Assembly: GCA_016342285.1 (NCBI GenBank)
Contig: JAEINQ010000010.1
Location: forward strand, 50,289 to 114,288
Length of the DNA stretch: 64,000 nt
Direction of reading: 5' to 3'
Source: Desulfobacterales bacterium
Lineage (GTDB): Bacteria > Desulfobacterota > Desulfobacteria > Desulfobacterales > JAEINQ01
A program made the translations under genes and the position numbers. Every line of letters begins with the position of its first letter. Within the stretch, counting starts at the first letter, position 1. Below, piece by piece: positions 9,077-17,554 of the stretch. Below the pieces are notes generated by a model. The model saw only the letters and a program-made list of their open reading frames with translations. It did no database searches and had not been told where the DNA came from.

Positions 9077-9910
9077 ATGACAACACTGAAAAACCCCATG
9101 GAAATTTTTAAGCTTCTGCCCCGAACCGACTGCCGGGACTGCGGAGCCGCCACCTGCCTGGCCTTTTCCGTCCTGGTCTTCAAGGGGGAGAAGCGCCTGG
9201 CCGATTGCCCCCACCTGGATTCCGCCCTGGCCCAAAACGCCCATGTGACCGGCCTCAAGGCGGCCAATGCGGATGAGACTCTGGCTGCTGGCATTGCCGC
9301 CCTGAAAAAAAAGGTTCCCGCCCTCGACTTTGCCCAAGCCGCTCCGCGCCTGGGCGCCACCGTGGCCGGCGACCGGCTGGCGATTCGGTGCCTGGGGAAA
9401 AATTTCCAGATCGATTCCCAGGGCAACATTCACACCGACATCCATGTGAACAACTGGCTGCTGATGCCGCTGCTGGACTATGTCCTCAATGCCAAGGGGG
9501 CTGAGCCGGCCGGGCAATGGGTCCCCTTCGTGGAGCTGGCCGGGGGGCGGGAGCTCAACCCGCTTTTTATGCAGCGATGCGAGATCCCCATCAAAGAGGT
9601 GGCGGACCGGGATTCCGATCTTTTTTTCGACCTTCTGGGGCTTTTCAGTGGCAGGGAGCTGACCGACGGTTTCCATGCCGATCGCTCCGTGGTGCTGTAT
9701 CCACTGCCCAAGGTTCCCATGGTGGTGGCCTATTCTTTTGCCGAAGAGGGCTTCGAATCGACCCTGAGGCTTCTTTTTGACCGGCAGGTGGAAGAAAACC
9801 TTCATGCCGAATCGCTGCGGACCCTTGCCACCGGCGTGGCCCGTATGATCCGGCGCCTGGTGCGACGGCACGGTTTTCCCGAATCATTCATGAAGCATGT
9901 GAACCGATAG
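9077..9910 (+). CDS. DUF3786 protein with N-terminal 4Fe-4S domain
   Basis: Protein of 277 residues. The N terminus has the cysteine pattern C19-x2-C22-x4-C27-x16-C44 (TDCRDCGAATC), the Fe-S module also found at the start of acetyl-CoA synthase/CO dehydrogenase corrinoid subunits. The rest matches the DUF3786 type found in strict anaerobes, function unknown. A GGAGG sits six bases before the ATG. Redox or corrinoid-linked function is inference. No Wood-Ljungdahl genes are adjacent. Confidence 0.78.
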   Translation: MTTLKNPMEIFKLLPRTDCRDCGAATCLAFSVLVFKGEKRLADCPHLDSALAQNAHVTGLKAANADETLAAGIAALKKKVPALDFAQAAPRLGATVAGDRLAIRCLGKNFQIDSQGNIHTDIHVNNWLLMPLLDYVLNAKGAEPAGQWVPFVELAGGRELNPLFMQRCEIPIKEVADRDSDLFFDLLGLFSGRELTDGFHADRSVVLYPLPKVPMVVAYSFAEEGFESTLRLLFDRQVEENLHAESLRTLATGVARMIRRLVRRHGFPESFMKHVNR

Positions 9911-10034
9911 AGGTGCTCTCTTAGACTTTGGGCCGGCACCGTGGGCGCCGGTGATGCCCGTTCTTTGTTAAGCAGGTTTTTTGTGTTCCGTGTTTTGTGT
10001 TTGACGGACCACCGAGCACGGGTTATCGGCTTTT

Positions 10035-10076
10035 CCAGCATCCAGCATCCAGCATCCAGCATCCAGCATCCAGCAT
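10035..10076. repeat. Six tandem copies of heptamer CCAGCAT
   Basis: Six exact, head-to-tail copies of the 7-bp unit CCAGCAT lie just downstream of the convergent thioesterase stop. A pure array like this is prone to slipped-strand length change. It is outside coding sequence, so phase variation of a protein is not indicated. Confidence 0.95.
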
Positions 10077-10081
10077 CGCCA

Positions 10082-10873
10082 TCAACCCTTCTTGAACTGG
10101 GCGATCTGCCGCGAGATGGCCACCAGTCCGCCCTCTTCGTCCCAGATCTCTCCGTCTTCCTCGACCAGTCCGTGATTGATGAACCGGGTGCGGAAGACAC
10201 ATTTAAGCCACGGCGTGGCCGGAAGGTTCCGGATGTTGACTGAAAACTCCAGGGTCGGTACCCAGGCCGTTAGCCCCTGGCTGGCCAGCACTGCCGGGGG
10301 AAAGGCGTCGGCCATGAGAAACAGGGCCTCGGGGTCGGCGGGGCGCCGGTCCTTGAACCGGGCCCAGCCCTTTTGTTCCGACCGTTCCGACAGCTCGCCG
10401 CCTGTCATCCACCCGGCGCATGCCGGATCCAGGCGCAGGTCCAAGTGGCGGTATACCGTGTATCCGGGAAGCTCGGGGATGGCAGTGCAGGCGTCCACCG
10501 GTAACATCTCGGGCGGTCTCTTTTCGTAACGGGTTACGGCGGCGGTTCCGTTGCCGTTGGAAAAGGTGCCGATGGCGCTGATTTTCTCCTTTTCCTGCTG
10601 GAACAGCGAGGCCCTGAACCGGCTGAACTGGGACGATTCTGCCAGTTTTTCCACGACGACCCGGGCCGGGTCGGGAGTGCACCGGGAAAGATAGTTGGCC
10701 GTGAGGATCGGCGTGGCGTGCTTTTCCGTGAGTTGCCCCATGGCCCGGGCCAGAACGGCCATGAGGTATCCGCCGTTGGGGGTGCCGTTGATGGACCAGT
10801 TATCGCTGGTGGTTCCTTCGAAGACCATCGTCGCGGTCTGCTCAAAGGTGATGTCTTGATCAAACAGGTGCAT
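10082..10873 (-). CDS. Acyl-CoA thioesterase family protein (TesB-like double hotdog)
   Basis: Probable acyl-CoA thioesterase of 263 residues. The N-terminal hotdog carries the typical helix region around residues 20-45 (WSINGTPNGGYLMAVLARAM), and a second degenerate hotdog follows in the C-terminal half, as in TesB/FadM-like proteins. The expected role is hydrolysis of acyl-CoA in fatty-acid turnover. I use the ATG at 10873 because TAGGA precedes it and homology-like sequence begins there; an upstream start at 10948 would run into a REP-like repeat. Confidence 0.75.
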   Translation of the reverse strand: MHLFDQDITFEQTATMVFEGTTSDNWSINGTPNGGYLMAVLARAMGQLTEKHATPILTANYLSRCTPDPARVVVEKLAESSQFSRFRASLFQQEKEKISAIGTFSNGNGTAAVTRYEKRPPEMLPVDACTAIPELPGYTVYRHLDLRLDPACAGWMTGGELSERSEQKGWARFKDRRPADPEALFLMADAFPPAVLASQGLTAWVPTLEFSVNIRNLPATPWLKCVFRTRFINHGLVEEDGEIWDEEGGLVAISRQIAQFKKG

Positions 10874-10933
10874 TGGATTTCCTATAAAGCGGTTCCAGGC
10901 CGCGAACGGCCATATATCGGAAAGGAACGGTTC

Positions 10934-11001
10934 GTCATTCCCGCGCAAGCGGGAATCCAGTGATTTAAAAGAGAGTCTGGATGCCTGCCTGCGCAGGCAA
11001 G
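10934..11001. repeat. REP-like palindromic repeat, copy 1
   Basis: Palindrome ATTCCCGCGCAAGCGGGAAT followed by CCAGTGATTT and, after a short spacer, GGATGCCTGCCTGCGCAGGC. The same two-part element recurs near 25.9 kb. This is the common extragenic palindromic class seen in many proteobacterial genomes. It lies immediately upstream of the thioesterase gene. Confidence 0.85.
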
Positions 11002-11028
11002 ACGCTATGTGGAAATTTTCAGTTTTGA

Positions 11029-11073
11029 ATTCATCTGGTTATCTTGCTTCATCGGAAGTTGGTTCCTTAGAAG
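11029..11073. repeat. 45-bp direct repeat, copy A
   Basis: Shares a 19-bp identical core (ATCGGAAGTTGGTTCCTTA, 11051-11069) and a similar left part with a second copy at 11788-11834. The two copies bracket the DUF3795 gene in the same orientation. Confidence 0.8.
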
Positions 11074-11094
11074 CAGTTTCAGGCCGTGACCCAT

Positions 11095-11541
11095 TCAGAT
11101 GTACCGGCAAAGGTCCTTGGTCTCTTCAAAATAGGCTTCCACCCCGATCTCTTTCATCCGCCGGTTCATGCTGATCCAGCGTGCTTTCAGGTGGGGATCG
11201 AAATTGCTATTTTCGCAGGGAAAGTCTTCGCACTGAAAGCAGAAGTCGACCCCTTTTTCCCGGTAGCAGTCCACCACCCCGCAGTTGGGATACTTGCAGG
11301 TCCCCTCCCGGCACCCCTTGCAGTCCGGTTCGGCCAGGTGATCGAGCATCCGCTTGAACGGCGGATAGTCCTTGAAGGCCGGCAGGAATTTTGAAAACCG
11401 ATCGGCATAGACGTCGAAATTACCCAGCAGCGATTTGAGTTCCCGACTGTGGTTGGCGATGTCGCCCCGGGTGCAGGCAAAGCATTTGCTGCAGTTGAGT
11501 CCGCAGGGGGCCAGGTGATCAAGGATTTCTTTGTATTTCAT
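11095..11541 (-). CDS. DUF3795 domain protein, cysteine-rich
   Basis: Small protein of 148 residues with twelve cysteines: C13, C17, C20, C23 near the N terminus, then C74, C77, C82, C87, C92, C101, C104 and C109. The LAPCGLNCSKC opening and the spacing are typical of DUF3795, a family of unknown function common in anaerobes and probably binding zinc or Fe-S. I chose the ATG at 11541, preceded by GGAAAGG, because family similarity begins exactly there. It is the only gene between the 45-bp direct repeats. Confidence 0.8.
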   Translation of the reverse strand: MKYKEILDHLAPCGLNCSKCFACTRGDIANHSRELKSLLGNFDVYADRFSKFLPAFKDYPPFKRMLDHLAEPDCKGCREGTCKYPNCGVVDCYREKGVDFCFQCEDFPCENSNFDPHLKARWISMNRRMKEIGVEAYFEETKDLCRYI

Positions 11542-11848
11542 CGTATGCGCGCCTTTCCATGGTGAAAGGATCGGTAACGGTGGCGGTCCCAAGGGCTGCC
11601 GTTGCTGGAAAAACCCCTTGGAACGCATCGGATGGGCACCATACCGCCCGGTCTTGGATTTGTCCAGATCCTGCCTCGTTGAAAAACCCATGAAGCATGC
11701 GGGCTGGCGGCGCATTTCGGACGTTCTTTGTAATATGGCGTTGACTTTGTTATCATGACCCCAGTTGGCTAAATATTTTTCCGGATTGAAATTCAAATGG
11801 TTATCGTACGTTATCGGAAGTTGGTTCCTTAAAAGATAGAGAGTTGCG
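11542..11848. other. Intergenic region between DUF3795 and sucrose operon
   Basis: About 300 bp separating divergent transcription units. It contains direct-repeat copy B at its right end, overlapping where the sucrose operon promoter should be. No riboswitch class was recognised. Confidence 0.35.
11788..11834. repeat. 45-bp direct repeat, copy B
   Basis: Second copy of the element at 11029-11073, ending 14 bp before the PfkB start codon, so it may contribute promoter or operator sequence for the sucrose operon. Core identity is 19 of 19 at 11813-11831. Confidence 0.8.
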
Positions 11849-12733
11849 ATGGTTATCGTCATTGGTGAGATTTTGATCGACCGTTTTCCGGACTACCAGC
11901 GGATCGGTGGCGCCCCGTTCAATTTTGCATTCCACTTGAAGCAGGCCGGTGTGCCGGTGCGACTGATCTCCCGGATCGGTGAGGATCCGGACGGTGAGCG
12001 AATCCGCCGGTCCATTGTGGACAGCGGGTTTGATGCAAACGACCTGCAAGTCGATCCCCTCTATTCGACGGGCGCAGTCGAGGTGACCCTGGACGCCGAC
12101 GGTGGAGCCACCTTCGACATCCTGACCGACGTTGCCTACGATCACCTGCGCCTCGACCATCTGCCCGAGAGCCTCCCTTGGGCCGAAACCGACATGATCT
12201 ACTTCGGCTCGCTGGTTCAGCGCACCGCCTTTGCAGGGGGCCAGCTCAAAGCGTTGCTGGAACGCCGGGGGCCGCGAACCCGATGCTTTTGCGATATCAA
12301 TCTTCGCCCGCCCCATTATACCCGGGCCGTCATCGAATCTTCCCTGGCCTACGCCGACATACTCAAACTCAGCGACGGGGAGTGCCGGGAAATCGGTCGA
12401 ATGGCCGGCGGACCCGACTCCCCCGTGGACTGCGCCCGCTGGCTCATGGGCCGCTACGGCATTGAACTGGTGGCGATCACCGCCGGCGCCGGGGGGAGCT
12501 GCATCGTGACGGCGGGCGAGGTGGTCGAGGCGCCGGCTTTGCCCGACATCACCGTCGTGGATACCGTCGGCGCCGGGGACGGCTATGGGGCGATTCTGGC
12601 CCTGGGGCTGCTTCGCGGTGCAGCGCTAAAAGACATTGCGGTAACCGCCGCTGATTTTGCTGCCCGGATCTGCGGGCTTGCCGGCGCCGTTCCAGAAGAT
12701 CGGCAATTCTATGCTCAACAGCGTTTGTTTTAG
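11849..12733 (+). CDS. PfkB-family sugar kinase, probable fructokinase
   Basis: Ribokinase/PfkB-fold kinase of 294 residues. The N-terminal GGAPFNFAFHL segment (20-30) binds the sugar, and the C-terminal GAGD motif (241-244, catalytic base D244) with following glycine-rich anion hole is intact. In this operon the obvious substrate is fructose, giving fructose-6-phosphate, the acceptor of the next enzyme. That assignment is from context. The stop codon overlaps the ribosome-binding site of the sucrose-phosphate synthase gene, so translation is probably coupled. Confidence 0.87.
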   Translation: MVIVIGEILIDRFPDYQRIGGAPFNFAFHLKQAGVPVRLISRIGEDPDGERIRRSIVDSGFDANDLQVDPLYSTGAVEVTLDADGGATFDILTDVAYDHLRLDHLPESLPWAETDMIYFGSLVQRTAFAGGQLKALLERRGPRTRCFCDINLRPPHYTRAVIESSLAYADILKLSDGECREIGRMAGGPDSPVDCARWLMGRYGIELVAITAGAGGSCIVTAGEVVEAPALPDITVVDTVGAGDGYGAILALGLLRGAALKDIAVTAADFAARICGLAGAVPEDRQFYAQQRLF

Positions 12734-12743
12734 GAGACGGAAA

Positions 12744-14954
12744 ATGGCCGCACCGAAAAAGATCCATATTCACATGTTCAGCATCCACGGACTGATTCGT
12801 GGCCACAATTTGGAACTGGGGCGGGATGCGGATACGGGCGGCCAGGTCAAGTACGTGGTCGAACTGGGCCGGCAACTGAGCCTTCGGGAGGATGTCGAGC
12901 AGGTCGATCTTTTCACGCGCCTTGTCTCCGACAAACGGGTCTCGGAGGATTATGCGGCGCCCACCGAGGCCGTTGGTGAAAAATTTCGCATCGTCCGCAT
13001 TCAGTGCGGGGGCCGCAAGTACATGCGCAAGGAGATGCTGTGGCCCCACCTGGACGAGTTCGTGGACAAGACCATCAAGTTCATCAAACGGGAAGGGACT
13101 CTCCCCGATATCGTCCACGGCCACTATCCCGACGCCGGCTATATCGCCCTACACCTGTCCCGGATTTTCGGACTGCCCTTTGTCTATACGGGCCACTCCC
13201 TGGGGCGGTCGAAATTGCAGAAGCTGATGGAAGACGGCATGCGCGAGGCGGACGTTGTCAAGAAATACAAGATCGACCGCCGGATCGAGGCGGAAGAGGA
13301 GATCCTCGCGTCCGCGGATCTGGTGGTGACCAGTACCCAGCAGGAGATCGATGCCCAGTACGGCCTTTATGACAACCGCAACGTGCCCGGGTTCGTTGTC
13401 ATTCCCCCGGGCATCGATGTGGAGACCTTCTATCCGTTTTACCACAACATGGTCGCCGACAGCGAAAGGCCCGAGAGCGACATCTATGCCGAGGCCTCCA
13501 TGCTCAAGGAGATGAACCGCTTTTTCATCCATCCGGACAAGCCGCTGATCCTGGCCCTGTGCCGTCCGGACAAGCGCAAGAACATCTCCGGACTGATTCA
13601 GGCTTACGGCGAAGACCGCCAACTCCAGGCCATGGCCAACCTGGCGGTGTTTGCCGGCATCCGCAAGGACATCGACGCCATGGAGGAGAACGAACGCGAT
13701 GTCCTGACCCGGATGCTGCTTCTCATGGACAAATACGATCTCTACGGAAAGATGGCGATTCCAAAGAAGCACGACTTTGAACTGGAGGTTCCGGTCCTGT
13801 ACCGTATCGCTGCCGCCAGCCGCGGCGTTTTCGTCAATCCGGCCATGATTGAACCCTTCGGCCTGACGCTGCTGGAGGCCTCGGCAACGGGACTGCCCTT
13901 TGTCGCCACTCGGGACGGTGGCCCCCTCGACATTGAGCGCAACTGCAAAAACGGCATTCTGGTCGATCCGTCCCAGCCGTCGGCCATTGCTGCGGCCATA
14001 CGAACGATCATCGCCGACGAAGACCGTTGGGAGCGATATTCCAAAAACGGCGTGCTGAATCTTCGCAAGCACTATACGTGGCAAAGCCATGCCGCAACCT
14101 ATGTGGACAGGATCACCAGGCTGGCCTCAAAGGTCGGCGCCACGGACATGGCCGAGATCGTGCCGACCGACGCCATCGGACGTCGGCTGCTCTCCCTGAG
14201 ATCGTTTCTGATCACCGATATCGACAACACCCTGATCGGTGAAGACAACTCGCATCTCCCGGCCCTGGTCGACTTCATCAAGGCCAACCGCCACTGCCTG
14301 GGGTTCGGCGTGGCCACCGGGCGCACCATCGCCTCGGCCAAGGCTGTGCTCCAAGAGCACGGTGTCCCCGAGCCGGACGTGATCGTCAGCTCGGTGGGTT
14401 CGGAGATCTACTACGGCCCGCGCCAGCAGTTCGGGCGGGGGTGGGCCACCCACATCGGCCATCAGTGGAACCGCGAAAAAATCGTCTCCATTCTTGACGG
14501 ACTCCCCTTTCTCAGATACCAGGAGGCGGACACCCAGCGGCCGTACAAGATCAGCTACGACATGGAACCGAAAAAGGACCGCCTATCGACGATCCACAAC
14601 CTTTTGCTGGCCAACAAGTGCCGGTACAACCTGATTTATTCCCACGACCGGTTTCTCGACATCCTGCCCTACCGGGCCTCCAAGGGGAAGGCGATCCGCT
14701 ACCTGAGCTACAAGTGGGTGATCCCCCTGCGCCAGTTTCTGGTTTGCGGCGATTCGGGAAACGACGAGGAATTGCTGCGCGGCGAGCCCATGGGCGTGGT
14801 GGTGGGCAATTACAGCCATGAGATGGAGGCTTTGCGCGGGGCCCGGAAAGTGTTCTTTTCCGGGGCCGCGTGTGCCGGCGGCATTCTGGAAGGAATCGAA
14901 TATTACCGTTTCGACGGTAAGATGAAAGCGGAGAGCCATGACGATTCAAAATAA
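12744..14954 (+). CDS. Sucrose-phosphate synthase fused to sucrose-phosphatase (HAD) domain
   Basis: Bifunctional enzyme of 736 residues, predicted to make sucrose-6-phosphate from a nucleotide-glucose and fructose-6-phosphate and then dephosphorylate it. The GT-B glycosyltransferase half has DTGGQ (30-34), GHSLGRSK and the retaining-enzyme E370-x7-E378 pair in EPFGLTLLE. The C-terminal HAD half has motif I D492-x-D494-x-T496 and the acidic motif GDSGND starting at G669. Start ATG at 12744 follows TAGGAGA. Its end overlaps the next start by 17 bp. Sucrose synthase is a weaker alternative, because that enzyme lacks the phosphatase domain. Confidence 0.9.
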   Translation: MAAPKKIHIHMFSIHGLIRGHNLELGRDADTGGQVKYVVELGRQLSLREDVEQVDLFTRLVSDKRVSEDYAAPTEAVGEKFRIVRIQCGGRKYMRKEMLWPHLDEFVDKTIKFIKREGTLPDIVHGHYPDAGYIALHLSRIFGLPFVYTGHSLGRSKLQKLMEDGMREADVVKKYKIDRRIEAEEEILASADLVVTSTQQEIDAQYGLYDNRNVPGFVVIPPGIDVETFYPFYHNMVADSERPESDIYAEASMLKEMNRFFIHPDKPLILALCRPDKRKNISGLIQAYGEDRQLQAMANLAVFAGIRKDIDAMEENERDVLTRMLLLMDKYDLYGKMAIPKKHDFELEVPVLYRIAAASRGVFVNPAMIEPFGLTLLEASATGLPFVATRDGGPLDIERNCKNGILVDPSQPSAIAAAIRTIIADEDRWERYSKNGVLNLRKHYTWQSHAATYVDRITRLASKVGATDMAEIVPTDAIGRRLLSLRSFLITDIDNTLIGEDNSHLPALVDFIKANRHCLGFGVATGRTIASAKAVLQEHGVPEPDVIVSSVGSEIYYGPRQQFGRGWATHIGHQWNREKIVSILDGLPFLRYQEADTQRPYKISYDMEPKKDRLSTIHNLLLANKCRYNLIYSHDRFLDILPYRASKGKAIRYLSYKWVIPLRQFLVCGDSGNDEELLRGEPMGVVVGNYSHEMEALRGARKVFFSGAACAGGILEGIEYYRFDGKMKAESHDDSK

Positions 14955-16386
14955 GGTCCAGCTCATCACTTATCCGGATTCTCTGGGAATCAATCTGCTG
15001 GAGCTGCATTATGTGCTGCGGCGGTACCTGCGCCGGGCCGTGGGCGGGGTTCACCTGCTTCCCTTTTACCCGTCGTCGGCCGATCGGGGGTTTGCCCCAC
15101 TGACCTACACCGAAGTCGATCCGGCCTTCGGGACCTGGACCGATGTGGAGCGCATCGGTGCTGAATTCGATCTGATCATCGATTTCATGGTCAACCACAT
15201 CAGCCGCCAGTCCGTTTACTTTCAGGACTATTTTGAAAAGGGCGCGGAATCCGAGTATGCCGACATGTTTCTCGGTTTCGAAAAGCTCAGCCCGACCGGC
15301 GAGATCAGCGATGAAGACCTGGCCAAGGTCTACACGCGAAAGCCCCGCCCTCCGTATACCATGATCCATCGTGCCGACGGTTCCCGGGAAAAAATCTGGT
15401 GCACCTTCGACTACGAGCAGATCGACCTGGACCTCAACTCCCCCAAGACCAAGGAGGTCCTTCGCAGTTTTCTCATCCACCTGGCCCGAACCCCGGCCAA
15501 GATGATCCGCATGGATGCCTTTGCCTATTCGACCATCCGTATGGGGACCAACTGCTTCTTTCTCGAACCCGAGGTCTGGGAGCTGCTGGAATGGCTGAAG
15601 GAATACGTTGCGCCTTTTGACGTGGACATCCTGCCCGAGGTCCACGAACATTACAGCTATCACCACAAGATTGCCGACAAAGGGTACTGGACCTACGACT
15701 TTGCCCTTCCCATGCTGGTGCTGCACACCCTGTATCACCACACCAGCGAGCGTTTGCGCCACTGGCTATCCATCTGCCCCCGAAAACAGATCACCACCCT
15801 GGACACCCATGACGGCATCGGCGCGGTGGATGTGGCGGAGTTGATGACCGAGGAGGAAATCGAGCAGACCGTGAACGGACTCTTTGAAAAAGGATCCAGC
15901 GCTCGGAAAATCTACTCCGGTCCGGAATACAACAATCTGGACCTCTACCAGGTTAACTGCACCTATTATTCGGCCCTGGCATCCAACGACGATTCCTATC
16001 TGGCGGCCCGGGCCATCCAGTTCTTTTCCCCGGGCATTCCCCAGGTCTATTATGTCGGCCTGCTGGCCGGAGAAAACGACGTGGAACTGGTGGAGGTAAC
16101 CAAGAACGGCCGCGATATCAACCGCCACAATTATTCCCTGGACGAAATTGCAGTCAATATCAAGCGACCCGTGGTTCAGCGGCTGCTCCGGCTTATGGAG
16201 TTTCGTAACAGCTATCCTGTTTTTGATGGCACCTTTGCCGTCGAGGACGCGCCGGATGATCAGATCGTGCTGAGCTGGCGGGATGATCCCCATCACGCCA
16301 CGGCCCGGATCGACCTGAACACCTACCGGACGGTCATCGACTATTTTGATCCGGAACAGGGCCGGCATGAAACCTTTTCAGTCTGA
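14938..16386 (+). CDS. Sucrose phosphorylase (GH13 subfamily 18)
   Basis: Glycoside hydrolase family 13 phosphorylase of 482 residues, catalysing sucrose + phosphate to glucose-1-phosphate + fructose. It starts KVQLITYPDSLG like characterised sucrose phosphorylases. Catalytic residues are in place: nucleophile D193 (RMDAFAYS), acid/base E234 (PEVHEHY) and transition-state D292 (DTHDGIG). Related subfamily members act on sucrose-6F-phosphate, glucosylglycerol or glucosylglycerate, but location directly after a sucrose-phosphate synthase favours sucrose. Its 3' end overlaps the convergent MaoC gene by 9 bp. Confidence 0.9.
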   Translation: MTIQNKVQLITYPDSLGINLLELHYVLRRYLRRAVGGVHLLPFYPSSADRGFAPLTYTEVDPAFGTWTDVERIGAEFDLIIDFMVNHISRQSVYFQDYFEKGAESEYADMFLGFEKLSPTGEISDEDLAKVYTRKPRPPYTMIHRADGSREKIWCTFDYEQIDLDLNSPKTKEVLRSFLIHLARTPAKMIRMDAFAYSTIRMGTNCFFLEPEVWELLEWLKEYVAPFDVDILPEVHEHYSYHHKIADKGYWTYDFALPMLVLHTLYHHTSERLRHWLSICPRKQITTLDTHDGIGAVDVAELMTEEEIEQTVNGLFEKGSSARKIYSGPEYNNLDLYQVNCTYYSALASNDDSYLAARAIQFFSPGIPQVYYVGLLAGENDVELVEVTKNGRDINRHNYSLDEIAVNIKRPVVQRLLRLMEFRNSYPVFDGTFAVEDAPDDQIVLSWRDDPHHATARIDLNTYRTVIDYFDPEQGRHETFSV

Positions 16387-16914
16387 TACGGATTCCGATT
16401 TCAGGCAGAGACGCTGATCGATTCGATAGGCCCGTTCCCCATCGATTTTGTTGGTCGGATCCCCCTCGTGGACCATCCGATCGAGAATTTCCCGTTCCGG
16501 TTCCATAGGCAGGCGGCCCGTGAGACGGGCCAGGCAGACGGTCTTGCCGTCGGTGTTGGTAAAGGTCGCTTCGGCTTCAGCCCGCCCGTTTTCCTCGATG
16601 CGGGAGAGGGTGACGGTGCAGCAGATGGTATCCCCGAAATAAACCGGACCGATGAACTTGAAATCCATGCCCGTGGCCAGCCAGCCGACCTGGCCGCCGA
16701 ACTCGCAGATTATCGACCCCACCAGCAGCCCATGGCAGATCAGGCCGTCAAACCCCTTGGCGTCGGTCCAGCGACGGTCGTAATGGACCGGGTTGTAGTC
16801 CCGGGTCAAGTCGCCGAACTGTTCGGTCTCCTGGCGGGAGAAGGTGCGCTCAAAGGTGAAGGTGTCGCCTTCTTTCAGACCTTGGATGCATTTGAGGCGG
16901 ACGGGATTGGGCAT
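16378..16914 (-). CDS. MaoC-family hydratase/dehydratase
   Basis: Single-hotdog (R)-specific enoyl-CoA hydratase-like protein of 178 residues. The catalytic D39-x4-H44 pair is visible in DYNPVHYD, and ICHGLLVGS (about 58-67) is the usual dimer-helix segment. The expected role is hydration of an enoyl-CoA or a similar thioester. The C-terminal tail beyond residue 140 is longer than in minimal members. AAGGA precedes the ATG. It is convergent with sucrose phosphorylase. Confidence 0.85.
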   Translation of the reverse strand: MPNPVRLKCIQGLKEGDTFTFERTFSRQETEQFGDLTRDYNPVHYDRRWTDAKGFDGLICHGLLVGSIICEFGGQVGWLATGMDFKFIGPVYFGDTICCTVTLSRIEENGRAEAEATFTNTDGKTVCLARLTGRLPMEPEREILDRMVHEGDPTNKIDGERAYRIDQRLCLKSESVSD

Positions 16915-17241
16915 GGGGTGGGTCCTTTATTTTACGAATACAGGTATTCACAGGACAAACAGGATTGGCTCCAATTTTGACAGTCCCGTAAAAAGCCCAT
17001 TCTTCACCACGAAGGACACGAAGAGCACGAAGAGGTCGTAATAATATGCAATGATTTCAGCTTCGTGTACTTCGTGCTCTTCGTGGTTAATCAAAAAAGT
17101 GGGCACATTGCTGACTTTTTAAGAGAGCATCATGTTAAAAACGTTGCGATTTTTGCATCTTTGCGGTGATAGGCCTTTGTGGTGAATATCCGACTTTTTA
17201 TAGGTCTACCATCGTTCAGGCTTCATTCAAACCGGCAAAGA
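16915..17241. other. Intergenic region with two periodic repeat elements
   Basis: Holds an ACAGGACAAACAGGAT-type repeat at about 16949-16967 and the large CACGAAG hairpin at 17006-17090. Nothing else recognised. Confidence 0.5.
17006..17090. repeat. Inverted pair of CACGAAG periodic repeats
   Basis: Left arm is three roughly 9-bp units based on CACGAAG; right arm is its complement (CTTCGTG units). The 26-nt arms differ at about four positions and are separated by roughly 30 nt, so a long hairpin can form. It could act as a bidirectional terminator between MaoC and the small downstream gene. Confidence 0.75.
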
Positions 17242-17514
17242 CTACCCTTGATTTTCCGAGGTGTCGACGGGAATGCCGTTTTCCATCAGAAAGGCCCGGG
17301 TCTTGCTGCATACCGGTGCCGTGGTCTGAACCGAGATTCTTGCCCCCGGACATTCAGCCCGGATCTTTTCAGCCTTGGCCAGGATGTTTCGCCCGTCCTT
17401 CATGATGATGCGGCTTTTGCGCCGGATCACGATGGCGTAGGCATTCTTTCCCTGCTTCTCGATGCAGGTGGCCGAAGGCAGTCCGAACAATTTCGGGTCG
17501 ACGATTTCGGTCAT
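17242..17514 (-). CDS. Small hypothetical basic protein
   Basis: Predicted protein of 90 residues, rich in Lys/Arg, with no recognised family. It lies just downstream of the GNAT gene on the same strand. A 15-codon frame starting at the GNAT stop (ATGA overlap) has a strong GAAGGAGAACG site and ends TGA overlapping this ATG. Either this is a coupled leader peptide or a single-base frameshift has split one longer protein. Function unknown. Confidence 0.5.
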   Translation of the reverse strand: MTEIVDPKLFGLPSATCIEKQGKNAYAIVIRRKSRIIMKDGRNILAKAEKIRAECPGARISVQTTAPVCSKTRAFLMENGIPVDTSENQG

Positions 17515-17554
17515 TGGACGTATCGCCTGAATTCCGCGGAAACGGATCGAATTT

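Noticed and set aside
10035..10076. Heptamer array considered as a CRISPR-like repeat
   Set aside because: Units are 7 bp with no spacers; it is a simple tandem repeat.
11542..11848. Riboswitch upstream of DUF3795 or the sucrose operon
   Set aside because: Some hairpin potential is present, but no conserved core of a known class could be matched by eye.
14551..15762. 403-codon minus-strand frame opposite sucrose-phosphate synthase and sucrose phosphorylase
   Set aside because: It spans the junction of two verified genes on the other strand and shows no motif.
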